NCBI GenBank assembly: GCA_029547705.1
Contig: JAKPOU010000035.1
Span: 62,001-126,000, forward strand
From: Bacteroidota bacterium
GTDB taxonomy: Bacteria; Bacteroidota; Bacteroidia; Bacteroidales; VadinHA17
DNA length: 64,000 nt
Direction: 5' to 3'
Shown here: piece after piece, positions 35,689-44,789 of the stretch
Layout of the letters: each line of letters starts with the position of its first letter
Position numbering within the stretch: the stretch's first letter is position 1
Position numbers and translations under genes: made by a program
The notes under the pieces: model-generated
What the model was told of the DNA's origin: nothing
The model's input: only the letters and a program-made list of their open reading frames with translations
Databases searched by the model: none

Positions 35689-37254
35689 ATGGAAACAAAT
35701 TTAAGAACACTGCGTGATTCAGCCGCTTTAAGGTGGCTCGTCCTGGTTTTGCTGAGTGCACTGATGTTTGCCACATACTGGTTCCAGGATTTTTTCTCAG
35801 GTCTGAAAGGCCTGATGGAAACCGAACTGGGTTTTACCAGTGAGGAATTCGGCAGACTTATTGGTCTGACCACTATTGCCAACATGTTTGGTATGATAAT
35901 AGTCGGGGGTATTATCCTGGACAAGTGGGGTATTCGCCTTGCTGGAATAGTATTCGGGGCTCTTGCGGCAGTTGGCGGAGGACTGGCAGCTCTTGCGGCA
36001 GCCGGTGTGTTCGGATCCGACAAGGGAAGCATGCTCACTGTCATGATTATCGGAAGGATAATGTTCGGAACCGGACTTGAAATCACCTGTGTGGTGGCAA
36101 CACGTACCATTGTAAAATGGTTCAGGGGCTATGAGATGGCACTGGCAATGGCTATCAACATAGGCTTTGGCAGGCTCGGCTCGGCACTGGGCATTGCCGT
36201 CTCACCCGATATTGCCAACGGGCATGTATCACCCGCAGTTACTTTTGCAGCAACTCTGATTGGCCTTGCCCTGATACTTTTCATCATATATACCTTTTTT
36301 GACAGGAAGCTTGACAGGCAGCATGCCGGCATGGCGGCTGAAGACAGCCAGGATGATGAGGAATTCAGATTCAGTGATCTTGTCAAACTAGCCACAAATC
36401 CGTCATTCATCTATATAGCACTTCTTTGCGTGTCTTTTTATGCAGCCGTGTTTCCGTTTATACAGTATGCTCCCGATATGCTGGTCAACAAATTCGGATT
36501 CACATACGTGCTCCCTGATGATCCGGCAAGCAACATAGTGTTGTTTGGAAGCAAGGCCATCGGTAATTCCAGTGTGTTTGTTGTCCTGTTCATATTCGGC
36601 CTTGCATTTTCCCTTATCCCATCATATATCAGAACCCGTGGAGGCAAGAATCTTTCCATGATTCTGATTTTTGCTGTTTTCCTGTTATTTGTATTCCTTT
36701 TGAAGGATACTTTCAGACTGTGGTTTTCAAACGGTCCGAAAACAGCTTCGCTGATTCCCCTCGGAACAATACTCTTTACCCCGATATTCGGGAACTATGT
36801 TGATAAAAAGGGACATGGGGCCTCACTGATGATTCTCGGATCCTTATTGCTTATTTTTGCACATATTGCCCTTTCACTTTTCAATGTAAAGTTACTCGCA
36901 TATCTCGGGCTTTTAAGCCTGGGAGTGGCTTTTTCACTCGTGCCTGCAGCCATGTGGCCCTCAGTGGCGAAGATTGTTCCGGAAAACCGGCTGGGCACAG
37001 CCTATGCCTCCATGTTTACCGTGCAGAACTGGGGACTCGGCCTGTTTTTCTGGGGAATAGGAGCAGTTCTTGACCTGGCAAACAAAGGGAACCTGGAAGC
37101 TATCAGGGCAGGGGAAATGAACTATGATTACACCATACCCATTTTTATACTGGTGATCTGCGGGATCATTTCAATATTCCTGGCCTATAAGCTTAAAAAA
37201 GCAGATAAAATACAGGGTTACGGCCTTGAACTGCCCTCAGGTCAGAAAGCATAA
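35689..37254 (+). CDS. MFS transporter
   Basis: A 521-residue inner-membrane permease with about 12 membrane helices. The loop 2-3 signature of the major facilitator superfamily is present as GGIILDKWGIRLAG, and the N-half includes TELGFTSEEFGRLIGLTTIANMFG. A charged central loop (RKLDRQHAGMAAEDSQDDEE) separates the halves, and the second signature-like loop is GNYVDKKGHGASLM. The overall pattern resembles the broad MFS_1 group with nitrate/nitrite-type or organic-acid relatives. The substrate is not clear from sequence or neighbours. Confidence 0.85.
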   Translation: METNLRTLRDSAALRWLVLVLLSALMFATYWFQDFFSGLKGLMETELGFTSEEFGRLIGLTTIANMFGMIIVGGIILDKWGIRLAGIVFGALAAVGGGLAALAAAGVFGSDKGSMLTVMIIGRIMFGTGLEITCVVATRTIVKWFRGYEMALAMAINIGFGRLGSALGIAVSPDIANGHVSPAVTFAATLIGLALILFIIYTFFDRKLDRQHAGMAAEDSQDDEEFRFSDLVKLATNPSFIYIALLCVSFYAAVFPFIQYAPDMLVNKFGFTYVLPDDPASNIVLFGSKAIGNSSVFVVLFIFGLAFSLIPSYIRTRGGKNLSMILIFAVFLLFVFLLKDTFRLWFSNGPKTASLIPLGTILFTPIFGNYVDKKGHGASLMILGSLLLIFAHIALSLFNVKLLAYLGLLSLGVAFSLVPAAMWPSVAKIVPENRLGTAYASMFTVQNWGLGLFFWGIGAVLDLANKGNLEAIRAGEMNYDYTIPIFILVICGIISIFLAYKLKKADKIQGYGLELPSGQKA

Positions 37255-37291
37255 ATTGATGATCGCCATCAGGGTAAGACAAGAGAGGCTG

Positions 37292-37942
37292 TCAGGCCAT
37301 TTTGATCAGTATGGCCCTGACCACATCGGAAACATCTTCTTCCTGGTCGATAATACGTTCGAGAATTTCAATTATCTTGTTGTTCTTCAGGAGTTCAACT
37401 GAGTCTTTCTCCTTTTCGAACAGGTCGGCAACTGCCTGGTAATAATACTCGTCAGCCTTGCGTTCAATTTCAGTAACCATCTGGCAGGCTGAGGTTATCT
37501 CTGCCTTGTTGGCTGCGGCATCAACAAGATAATGAATGGCTGTCTGCAGCTGAAGTGCTGCATCATACGCCATACTGGCCATCTGTTCAGCTTCCGGCAT
37601 AAGCCTTTTCGGCTTGTAGAGGCATATTGTACGGCTTACACCGTTTATTGAATCAATCACATCATCAATGCTTGCTGCGAGTTCATGAATATCCTCGCGG
37701 TCAAAGGGAGTGATGAAGGTCTTGTTAAGCTGGTCGTAAGCCTTGTCGGTAATAATGTCGCCCTTGTGTTCGATTTCCTTGATCTCCCTGTGATATTTTT
37801 CATGTTTGTCGTAATCGTTGCCGGAAAGCATCAGTTTCAGCAGCTCGGCTGCCTTGACAAGATTTTCAATACCTTCTTCAAACAAGGGATAAAAGGAACG
37901 ATCCTTGGGAACAAAGAATTTCAGGATTTTATCTATATTCAT
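37292..37942 (-). CDS. DUF47 family PhoU-like protein
   Basis: A 216-residue helical protein of the PhoU-like DUF47 group, which sits next to PiT phosphate permeases and is thought to regulate them. Typical segments are FFVPKDRSFYPLFEEGIENLVKAA, EIEHKGDIITDKAYDQLNKTFITPFDREDIHELA and a metal-rich IERKADEYYYQAV. It follows the PiT gene by 23 bases on the same strand, the usual arrangement. Confidence 0.93.
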   Translation of the reverse strand: MNIDKILKFFVPKDRSFYPLFEEGIENLVKAAELLKLMLSGNDYDKHEKYHREIKEIEHKGDIITDKAYDQLNKTFITPFDREDIHELAASIDDVIDSINGVSRTICLYKPKRLMPEAEQMASMAYDAALQLQTAIHYLVDAAANKAEITSACQMVTEIERKADEYYYQAVADLFEKEKDSVELLKNNKIIEILERIIDQEEDVSDVVRAILIKMA

Positions 37943-37965
37943 AATTGCAGAATTAATTTCCCGGA

Positions 37966-38955
37966 TTAATTTATATAATTAAACAATAAATACATTATTC
38001 CGCCAATAATTCCCGAAAGCGGAATAGTAAGAATCCATGCCCAGTAAATTTTCCGTGTCACACCCCATTTTACGGCAGTAACACCCTTGCGTGCCCCGAC
38101 ACCGATGATGGCACCGGTAATGGTATGGGTGGTACTGACCGGTATACCCCAGTGAGTTGCTGTAACAAGAGCAATTGACCCTGCTGTTTCTGCACAGAAC
38201 CCTTCAAAGGGTTTAAGTTTGGTGATTTTCTGACCCATGGTCTTGACTATCCTCCAGCCTCCGAAAAGGGTTCCCAGGGCAAGGGCGGTATAGCATGACA
38301 GTATAACCCACATGGGAGGCAGTTCCGCATCCGGAGAAAGTGTACCGGTAATTAACATTGCAGCCCATATCAGTCCCATTGATTTCTGTGCATCATTTCC
38401 TCCGTGACCGAGGCTGAAACTTGAAGCTGAAATGAGCTGCAGGCGCCTGAACCATTTGTCGATCGTGGCAGGGGAAAGTTTGCGGAATATCCACATTATC
38501 GATGTGGACAGGGTGTATGAGAGGATAAAGCCCAGAAGAGGGGCAATAAAGATAAAGGAAACAATTTTTATAACTCCCGAAGCAATAACTGATCCCAGAC
38601 CTGAGCTTGTTATTGCAGCACCGATCAGGCCTCCCACCAGAGTGTGTGAGGAGCTTGACGGCAAACCCCACCACCATGTCAGTAAGTTCCAGACTATTGC
38701 TGCTACAGTGGCTGCTGCAATTACATTGATGTTTATTGCCTCCGGCCTTACAACACCAAAGCTTATGGTTGAAGCAACCTTCAGGTGGAATACGAAAAAT
38801 GCCATGAACCGGAACAATGCAGCCATTGACACGGCTGCGATCGGAGAGAGGACTTTGGTGGATACAACACAGGCAATTGAGTTCGCGGAATCATGAAAAC
38901 CATTTATGAAATCGAAAATCAGAACTAAGGCAACTATTATTGATAAAAAAGACAT
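37966..38955 (-). CDS. Low-affinity inorganic phosphate transporter, PiT family
   Basis: A 329-residue permease with about 9-10 membrane helices that imports phosphate as a metal-phosphate with protons. Family signatures appear twice, as expected from its internal repeat: DFINGFHDSANSIACVVSTKVLSP near the N terminus and SLGHGGNDAQKSMGLIW in the second half, plus the WGLPSSSSHTLVGGLIGAA and HWGIPVSTTHTITGAIIGVGA segments. The DUF47 gene follows. A textbook promoter lies about 100 bases upstream. Confidence 0.95.
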   Translation of the reverse strand: MSFLSIIVALVLIFDFINGFHDSANSIACVVSTKVLSPIAAVSMAALFRFMAFFVFHLKVASTISFGVVRPEAININVIAAATVAAIVWNLLTWWWGLPSSSSHTLVGGLIGAAITSSGLGSVIASGVIKIVSFIFIAPLLGFILSYTLSTSIMWIFRKLSPATIDKWFRRLQLISASSFSLGHGGNDAQKSMGLIWAAMLITGTLSPDAELPPMWVILSCYTALALGTLFGGWRIVKTMGQKITKLKPFEGFCAETAGSIALVTATHWGIPVSTTHTITGAIIGVGARKGVTAVKWGVTRKIYWAWILTIPLSGIIGGIMYLLFNYIN

Positions 38956-39054
38956 TTAAAACGGTTATGAAATAATTCCATGAATAACGAAAATTCTTTG
39001 TATCAGCACTTAAGCAATTTCAATCTGGAATTATCCGGTGATAAAAAAAACGAT

Positions 39055-39085
39055 CAAAAATAATTAAACAGCCGGTATTTTCAAA
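39055..39085 (-). promoter_or_regulatory. Promoter of the PiT-DUF47 operon
   Basis: On the minus strand TTTG (39085-39082), 19 bases and TATTTTTG (39062-39055) match the Bacteroidetes consensus exactly. The leader to ATG 38955 is about 90 bases. Confidence 0.75.
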
Positions 39086-39128
39086 ATGTGATGAATATAT
39101 TTTTCTTTTGTGAATCTCCGTCAGGAAA

Positions 39129-39153
39129 TCAAAAACTCATGTGAGGTTTTTGA
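39129..39153. repeat. Hairpin upstream of pepD
   Basis: Arms TCAAAAAC (39129-39136) and GTTTTTGA (39146-39153) pair perfectly over 8 bases with a 9-base loop, followed by TTTATTA. It lies about 75 bases before pepD and could act as a leader hairpin or weak terminator. Confidence 0.4.
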
Positions 39154-39229
39154 TTTATTATCATTATTTTTAGTTCCTGAATTTACAGTCAGCAATAATT
39201 GATTAATCATTAAATATTAAAACTGCAAA

Positions 39230-40687
39230 ATGGAAGACATATTGAATCTGGAACCAAAGAAGGTATGGAAGTACTTTCACGATATTACCCGTATACCGCA
39301 TCCTTCAAAAAAGGAAAAGGAAATAATCGAATTCATGGTGAGGTTCGGTAAGGAGCATGATCTTGAGACAATTGTGGATGAAACCGGCAATGTTATCATA
39401 CGTAAGCCAGCCACCAGCGGAATGGAGAACCGGAAGGGGGTTATTCTGCAGGCTCATCTGGATATGGTACCTCAGAAGAACAACGACAAGGAACACGATT
39501 TTGAAAAGGATCCGATTGATACGGTAATTGACGGTGACTGGGTACGGGCCGACGGAACCACGCTTGGAGCAGACAACGGAATAGGAGTTGCAGCTGCCAT
39601 GTCGGTGCTGGCATCAAGGAACCTGCGTCACGGTCCCCTGGAAGGATTATTCACGGTGGATGAAGAAACCGGCATGACGGGTGTGTTCGGACTGAAAAAA
39701 GATCTTCTTAAGGGAGACATCCTGCTTAATCTTGATTCAGAGGATGAAAATGAACTTTGCGTCGGATGCGCTGGGGGAATGGATATCAGTGCCTCACTGG
39801 AATACAGGGAGGAAGAGACACCTTCCGGAATGACTGCCTACAGAATTGAGGCAAAGGGCCTTAAAGGCGGACACTCAGGAGTGGATATCGCACTTGGCCG
39901 GGCCAATTCAAACAAACTGATGTTCCGCTTTCTGATGCAGGCAGAGTCAGATTTCGGAATCAGACTTGCCGAAGCCGGCGGCGGCAATCTCCGGAATGCA
40001 ATACCTCGTGAATCTTATTCGGTAGTCCTGGTACAGACCGGAAAAACCGGAGATTTCGAGCAATTCACAAGAGATTATGAAAAGATGTACAGGGATGAGT
40101 TCACTGACACGGAACCTGATCTTGTGTTTTCCTTTGAAAAATGCGGAATGCCCGCACGGGTGATAAACGCAGAGGACCAGTACAGGATTATCCGGGCCGC
40201 GTTTGCATGTCCGAATGGAGTTCAGAGAATGAGCCAGGCAGTGAAGGATCTGGTTGAGACATCCAACAATATGGCAATTGTAAAATGTGCCGGCGGGAAT
40301 TTTGAGGTTCATAACCTCTGCAGGAGCTCTGTTGATTCTTCAAAAGAGGCCACAGCCTGGAGGATAGCGGCCGTTTTCCAGCTAATCGGTGCAAAGATAA
40401 GTATGTCGGGCGGCTATCCGGGATGGAAACCAAATATGAATTCGCCCATACTCGGGACCATTACTGACATATACAGCAGGATGTTTGGCGAAAAACCTGA
40501 AATCAAGGCCATTCATGCCGGACTTGAATGTGCAATTATCGGGGGAACATATCCGGAACTGGATATGATCTCTTTCGGACCGACAATCAGACATCCTCAT
40601 TCACCTGATGAAAAGGTGAATATACCTTCAGTGAAGAAATTTTATGATCTGCTTTGTAAAACACTGGAGGAAATCCCGCTGAAATAA
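39230..40687 (+). CDS. pepD: Beta-Ala-His / aminoacyl-histidine dipeptidase
   Basis: A 485-residue M20-family zinc dipeptidase of the PepD type, cleaving Xaa-His and other dipeptides in the cytoplasm. Metal-binding motifs are QAHLDMVPQKN, TTLGADNGIGVAAAM, TVDEETGMTG and the later LDSEDENELCVGCAGG, with the dimerisation lid between and the closing DMISFGPTIRHPHSPDEKV. Length fits the family. It works downstream of peptide uptake such as the POT transporter here. Confidence 0.95.
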   Translation: MEDILNLEPKKVWKYFHDITRIPHPSKKEKEIIEFMVRFGKEHDLETIVDETGNVIIRKPATSGMENRKGVILQAHLDMVPQKNNDKEHDFEKDPIDTVIDGDWVRADGTTLGADNGIGVAAAMSVLASRNLRHGPLEGLFTVDEETGMTGVFGLKKDLLKGDILLNLDSEDENELCVGCAGGMDISASLEYREEETPSGMTAYRIEAKGLKGGHSGVDIALGRANSNKLMFRFLMQAESDFGIRLAEAGGGNLRNAIPRESYSVVLVQTGKTGDFEQFTRDYEKMYRDEFTDTEPDLVFSFEKCGMPARVINAEDQYRIIRAAFACPNGVQRMSQAVKDLVETSNNMAIVKCAGGNFEVHNLCRSSVDSSKEATAWRIAAVFQLIGAKISMSGGYPGWKPNMNSPILGTITDIYSRMFGEKPEIKAIHAGLECAIIGGTYPELDMISFGPTIRHPHSPDEKVNIPSVKKFYDLLCKTLEEIPLK

Positions 40688-40694
40688 AGCCGGG

Positions 40695-40710
40695 CTGATT
40701 GTTCAATCAG
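40695..40710. repeat. Palindrome between convergent pepD and the biotin carrier gene
   Basis: Arms CTGATTG (40695-40701) and CAATCAG (40704-40710) with only TT between. It is placed exactly between the two stop codons and may act as a bidirectional stop or 3'-end structure; no long T-run. Confidence 0.45.
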
Positions 40711-40712
40711 GT

Positions 40713-41240
40713 CTATTCCGCCTTGATCTCCACCAGTACATCGTCCTTCATTACATTTGTATTGGGCCTGGCGTGGATTTTCAGAACTGTGCCGTTTACT
40801 GGCGAGAGAATCTCGTTCTGCATTTTCATCGCTTCAAGGATTACAAGAGGTTCACCCCGGAGTATGGGAGCTCCCTCTCTGACAAGTATATCAATCAGCT
40901 TGCCCGGCATGGGAGCCTTCACGGATTCATGCCCGCTTTTTCCCCTTCCGGTATTGATCACTTTCATTCTCTTGAGTGAGAATGGTGTTTCTACAGTAAA
41001 AACATAGCTGATGTCATTGAATAATATTTCATATTTATTCTGCCGCGATCTGACTATCTCTACCGGATAGCGCCTGTTCTTCCACAGAATATATGTACCG
41101 TACTTTTCGTCCGTCTTCAGCTGAACCAGATAATCCCTTTTGCCAATACGGATCGTATTCTTTAAAGGTACACTGAAACTGAATTTCCTGTTTTCCGATG
41201 AGAGTGCAAAAAGTTTGTTTATCTGTAATCTGGCATTCAT
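40713..41240 (-). CDS. Biotin carboxyl carrier subunit of acyl-CoA carboxylase
   Basis: A 175-residue protein ending in a biotinyl domain. The biotin lysine is K139 in LEAMKMQNE, and the domain starts at VKAPMPGKLIDILVREG. The N-terminal half (residues 1-100) is a separate beta domain that probably docks to the other subunits. It is the last gene of a three-gene operon after the carboxyltransferase (42870-44426) and biotin carboxylase (41254-42759), 13 bases behind the latter. Confidence 0.93.
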   Translation of the reverse strand: MNARLQINKLFALSSENRKFSFSVPLKNTIRIGKRDYLVQLKTDEKYGTYILWKNRRYPVEIVRSRQNKYEILFNDISYVFTVETPFSLKRMKVINTGRGKSGHESVKAPMPGKLIDILVREGAPILRGEPLVILEAMKMQNEILSPVNGTVLKIHARPNTNVMKDDVLVEIKAE

Positions 41241-41253
41241 TGCTGCAGTCTGT

Positions 41254-42759
41254 TTAAAACTGGTTTATCCTTTTATTCAGCAGCCAGGGGCTCATTTCCT
41301 TCCCTTCGCTGAAATCGATATTAATACTGTCTGCCTGGAGATTTTCTTCGATGAACATTTTGGTCGCAAGCCAGGCAGCCAGCATTTCTTCATATTCGCT
41401 GTTGTAATAATATTTTTCCAGGTCCTTTTCAACAAAGGCGGTTGTGTAGTTTCCCTCCTGGAACTTCTGGTTCCTGACCAACAGCCTGAAAAACGGAAGG
41501 GTTGTTTTTGTTCCTTTTATCCATACCTTGTCAAGAGCCATTTTACATCTCGTTATTACTTCCTTCCGGTCTTTTCCGCTGATGATGAGCTTTGCTATCA
41601 TGGAGTCGTAGTTGGCTACAATGGCGGATCCCTCCCTTACACCGGTATCAACCCTCACACAGGGATAATCGGGCATGCTCATCTTTTCTATCCGCCCCGG
41701 TGACGGGGAAAAACCTGACTGAACATCTTCGGCATTGATCCTGCATTCAATAGCCCATCCGTTAATCCGGATGTCTTTCTGTTCAAACTGCAGGGCTTCA
41801 CCGTTTGCTATGCGGATCTGCTGCTCAACCAGGTCAATACCGGTTATAAGTTCGGTAACGGGATGCTCCACCTGTATCCTGGTATTCATTTCCATGAAAT
41901 AGAAATTCCTGTCCGAGTCAAGAAGGAATTCAACAGTACCGGCAGAATGGTAATTGACTGCTTTTGCTATTCTGACAGCCATATTCCCCATCTCCTCCCT
42001 CAGCTTGTCATCGAGAGCGGAAGAGGGAGCCTCTTCAAGAAGTTTCTGATGTTTCCGCTGAATGGAGCATTCCCTTTCGTAGAGATGGATTATGTTGCCC
42101 CTGGTGTCCCCGAGTACCTGAAATTCTATGTGTTTGGGATTTTCTATATATTTTTCAATGAATACCGAAGGGTCCTTGAATGCTTTTTCTGCTTCCCGTC
42201 TTGCAACCGGAAACATTTTAACCATTTCGTTCTCATCCCTGACAATCCTCATTCCCCGTCCGCCGCCACCCGATGCTGCCTTTATTATGACAGGATAACC
42301 GATCTTTTCAGCGAAAACAACTGCTTCCTCCTCATCTGCTATGTTCCCTTCACTTCCCATTGCCAGGGGAATTTTATTCTGCATTGCAAGCTTCCTGGCT
42401 ATGGTTTTATTCCCCATTTTGTAAATTGCATCAGGAGAGGGGCCGATAAAGATTATTCCGTTTTCAATGCATTTCTGGGCAAAATATGCATTTTCTGCAA
42501 GAAACCCGTAGCCCGGATGAAGGGCATTGGCCCCTGTGCTGAGGGCTATTGAGATCAACTTCTCAATATCCAGAAAAACGGGAATTTCTGAAGTATCATC
42601 CGTGTTGTCAATAATCTCATCGGCAAATGAAAGATACATTGCATCAGGTTCAGCTGCAGTTTTAACTGCAACGGTGGGAATATTCATTTTCCGGGCACTC
42701 TTCATTATCCTTACGGCTATTTCACCCCTGTTTGCAATAAGAATCTTACGTATCAACAT
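41254..42759 (-). CDS. Biotin carboxylase subunit of acyl-CoA (propionyl-CoA) carboxylase
   Basis: A 501-residue ATP-grasp enzyme that carboxylates biotin on the carrier protein. It begins ILIANRGEIAVRIMKSARK, with ALHPGYGFLAENAYFA, the glycine-rich KAASGGGGRGMRIVRDE ATP loop, ERECSIQRKHQKLLEEAPS, FYFMEMNTRIQVEHPVTE (catalytic Arg-Gln-Glu region) and EGSAIVANYDSMIAKLI. The C terminus is slightly longer than in E. coli AccC, as usual for PccA-like subunits of Bacteroidota, where the carrier is a separate protein. Confidence 0.95.
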   Translation of the reverse strand: MLIRKILIANRGEIAVRIMKSARKMNIPTVAVKTAAEPDAMYLSFADEIIDNTDDTSEIPVFLDIEKLISIALSTGANALHPGYGFLAENAYFAQKCIENGIIFIGPSPDAIYKMGNKTIARKLAMQNKIPLAMGSEGNIADEEEAVVFAEKIGYPVIIKAASGGGGRGMRIVRDENEMVKMFPVARREAEKAFKDPSVFIEKYIENPKHIEFQVLGDTRGNIIHLYERECSIQRKHQKLLEEAPSSALDDKLREEMGNMAVRIAKAVNYHSAGTVEFLLDSDRNFYFMEMNTRIQVEHPVTELITGIDLVEQQIRIANGEALQFEQKDIRINGWAIECRINAEDVQSGFSPSPGRIEKMSMPDYPCVRVDTGVREGSAIVANYDSMIAKLIISGKDRKEVITRCKMALDKVWIKGTKTTLPFFRLLVRNQKFQEGNYTTAFVEKDLEKYYYNSEYEEMLAAWLATKMFIEENLQADSINIDFSEGKEMSPWLLNKRINQF

Positions 42760-42869
42760 TTTATCATACTTTTTTTAAACCGGCGGATTTGCAGCTGCAA
42801 TCCGCATTAAACCGTATATGTATTTTTCCGGAATATTGCCTGTCACTGAATCATTTTGTCAATGATTCT

Positions 42870-44426
42870 TTACAGGGGAATATTGCCGTGCTTCCTTTCA
42901 GGCACTTTTACCCATTTGTTACCCAGGGCATTCAGTGCCGAAAGTATTTTTTTCCTCGTAACAGCCGGATCGATAACTTCATCGATATAACCCAGCTCAT
43001 CGGCAATGAAAGGATTTGCCACCTTGTCGCGGTATTTTCTTGTAAGTTCCTTCTTGAGGCCAGCAGGATCCTTTGCTTCCGCGAGCTCCTTCCTGTAAAG
43101 GATTGCCACAGCCCCGTCCGGTCCCATGACAGCTATTTCCGCAGTGGGCCAGGCAAAGCTGAAATCTCCTCCCAGATTTTTGCTGTTCATCACGATAAAG
43201 GCACCCCCGTAGGCTTTCCTGAGAATGACGGTTATTTTCGGTACCGTTGCTTCACTGTATGCAAACAACATTTTTGCACCATGCCTTATTATTCCGTTAT
43301 GTTCCTGATCTGCGCCGGGAAGAAAGCCGGGTACATCCTCGAAAGTAAGAATGGGAATGTTGAAAGCATCGCAGAACCTTATGAATCTGGCACCTTTCAC
43401 CGAGGAGTCGATATCCAGGACACCGGCCAGAACTTTGGGCTGATTAGCAACTATGCCGACAGTTCTTCCCTTCATTCTCGCAAATCCAGTAACAAGGTTC
43501 GGTGCGAACAGTTCCGCGGTCTCGAAAAAGCTGTTTCTGTCAGCCACAAGCTGTATTACATCCTTAACGTCATAAGCCTTGTTGGGATCGTCGGGAACAA
43601 TATCCCTGAGCTTTTCACATACATCCTGCACTGACCCGTCGTCGGGAACAAGGGGAGGGTTTTCCACATTGTTTGATGGAAGGTAGGAAAGGAATTTCTT
43701 AAGGGCCAGTATAGTGTTTTCCTCATCATCATAAATCATATGTGCCACGCCGCTTTTACGTGCATGTATCTCTGCTCCCCCGAGATCATCAAAGCTTACG
43801 TCCTCATTCAGAACCTCCTTTACCACGTTCGGCCCGGTAACAAACATGTAACTGGTATGGCTTACCATAAAAACGAAGTCGGTGAGGGCTGGGGAGTACA
43901 CTGCACCACCGGCAGCAGGACCCATTATTATGGATATCTGGGGTATGATGCCGGAGGATTGTATTATGTTGTGAAATATTGAAGCATAGCTGCTGAGACT
44001 TGCCACTCCCTCCTGTATCCTGGCTCCTCCTGAATCCATCATGCCCACAATGGGAGAACCCATTTTAAGCGCCATCTCCTGTATCTTTGATATTTTCCTG
44101 GCATGAACAACCCCGAGTGAGCCGCCCATAATTGTAAAATCCTGGGCATATGCAAATACCAGTCTTCCGTTTACCTTGCCATATCCTACAATTACCCCGT
44201 CCCCGTAGGTTCTTTCCACCTTGCCGAATTCCACCGGCTGGTCGGCTGGTGTGACAAATGTGTCTATCTCTTCAAAGGTTCCGGGATCGAAAAGGAGACC
44301 GATCCTTTCATGAGCAGTAAGCTTTCCTTTCCTGTGCTGCTTTTCAGCCTGTTTCGGGCTGTATTGTTTTTTTAATGCCTCACGGCGTTCGAGGAAAGCC
44401 TTGTAACTCTTACCCGATAAATCCAT
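42870..44426 (-). CDS. pccB: Acyl-CoA carboxylase carboxyltransferase subunit, PccB/MmdA-like
   Basis: The beta subunit moves the carboxyl group from biotin to an acyl-CoA, most likely propionyl-CoA, or runs in reverse as methylmalonyl-CoA decarboxylase. Motifs include QHRKGKLTAHERIGLLFDPGTFEEID, GGSLGVVHARKI, MDSGGARIQEGVASL, IMGPAAGGAVYSPALTDFVFM, PGFLPGADQEHNGIIRHGAKMLFAY and a C-terminal KWVKVPERKHGNIPL. A longer frame runs to a TTG at 44510, but the promoter (44508-44538) overlaps that codon. ATG 44426 (MDLSGKSYKAF) fits the family, and ATG 44459 is the only other choice. It heads the three-gene operon; no methylmalonyl-CoA epimerase is adjacent. Confidence 0.93.
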   Translation of the reverse strand: MDLSGKSYKAFLERREALKKQYSPKQAEKQHRKGKLTAHERIGLLFDPGTFEEIDTFVTPADQPVEFGKVERTYGDGVIVGYGKVNGRLVFAYAQDFTIMGGSLGVVHARKISKIQEMALKMGSPIVGMMDSGGARIQEGVASLSSYASIFHNIIQSSGIIPQISIIMGPAAGGAVYSPALTDFVFMVSHTSYMFVTGPNVVKEVLNEDVSFDDLGGAEIHARKSGVAHMIYDDEENTILALKKFLSYLPSNNVENPPLVPDDGSVQDVCEKLRDIVPDDPNKAYDVKDVIQLVADRNSFFETAELFAPNLVTGFARMKGRTVGIVANQPKVLAGVLDIDSSVKGARFIRFCDAFNIPILTFEDVPGFLPGADQEHNGIIRHGAKMLFAYSEATVPKITVILRKAYGGAFIVMNSKNLGGDFSFAWPTAEIAVMGPDGAVAILYRKELAEAKDPAGLKKELTRKYRDKVANPFIADELGYIDEVIDPAVTRKKILSALNALGNKWVKVPERKHGNIPL

Positions 44427-44507
44427 TTCAAATACTGGTTTAGCGTTTTCCCGGAGCATCGTCAGCAGGATCTGAGCATTTTTCAGTGAGCTCCGGATTT
44501 TCGGATT

Positions 44508-44538
44508 CAAAATTAGTCAATCCCCTTGTAATTCCAAA
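44508..44538 (-). promoter_or_regulatory. Promoter of the acyl-CoA carboxylase operon
   Basis: TTTG (44538-44535), 19 bases and TAATTTTG (44515-44508) on the minus strand match the consensus exactly. Transcription would start near 44500, so the coding start must lie downstream, at 44459 or 44426. Confidence 0.8.
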
Positions 44539-44789
44539 CAAAACTTCGAACGCAAAAGTTTGATTGATTATAAGTATTTAATTATTAGCAGTCTGGAAAT
44601 CCAAAATATTCGAATGTAAAACAAATTGCTTCCGGGCACCCGGCGGGAATCCTGAGTCTGAAGCCATTGACAGTCTTTAATTCTGATATTCTGAGATATG
44701 GTTTGCCCTGCCTTAACAGATAATTACCTGGATTTTTTAACTATACGGAACGGGAATGTTTCCGGCATATCTTACCTGGAAAACTTGTC

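Noticed and set aside
41863..42552. Plus-strand ORF of 229 codons opposite the biotin carboxylase gene
   Set aside because: Shadow of a conserved gene on the other strand with no family resemblance.
42789..43634. Long plus-strand ORF (281 codons) opposite pccB
   Set aside because: It lies antisense to the strongly conserved carboxyltransferase gene, has a composition rich in His, Phe, Tyr and Cys as typical of shadow frames, and resembles no family.
44511..44789. Intergenic gap as host of a small gene or riboswitch
   Set aside because: Apart from the carboxylase promoter and short repeats of TTACCTGG, I saw no coding frame and no known riboswitch core.
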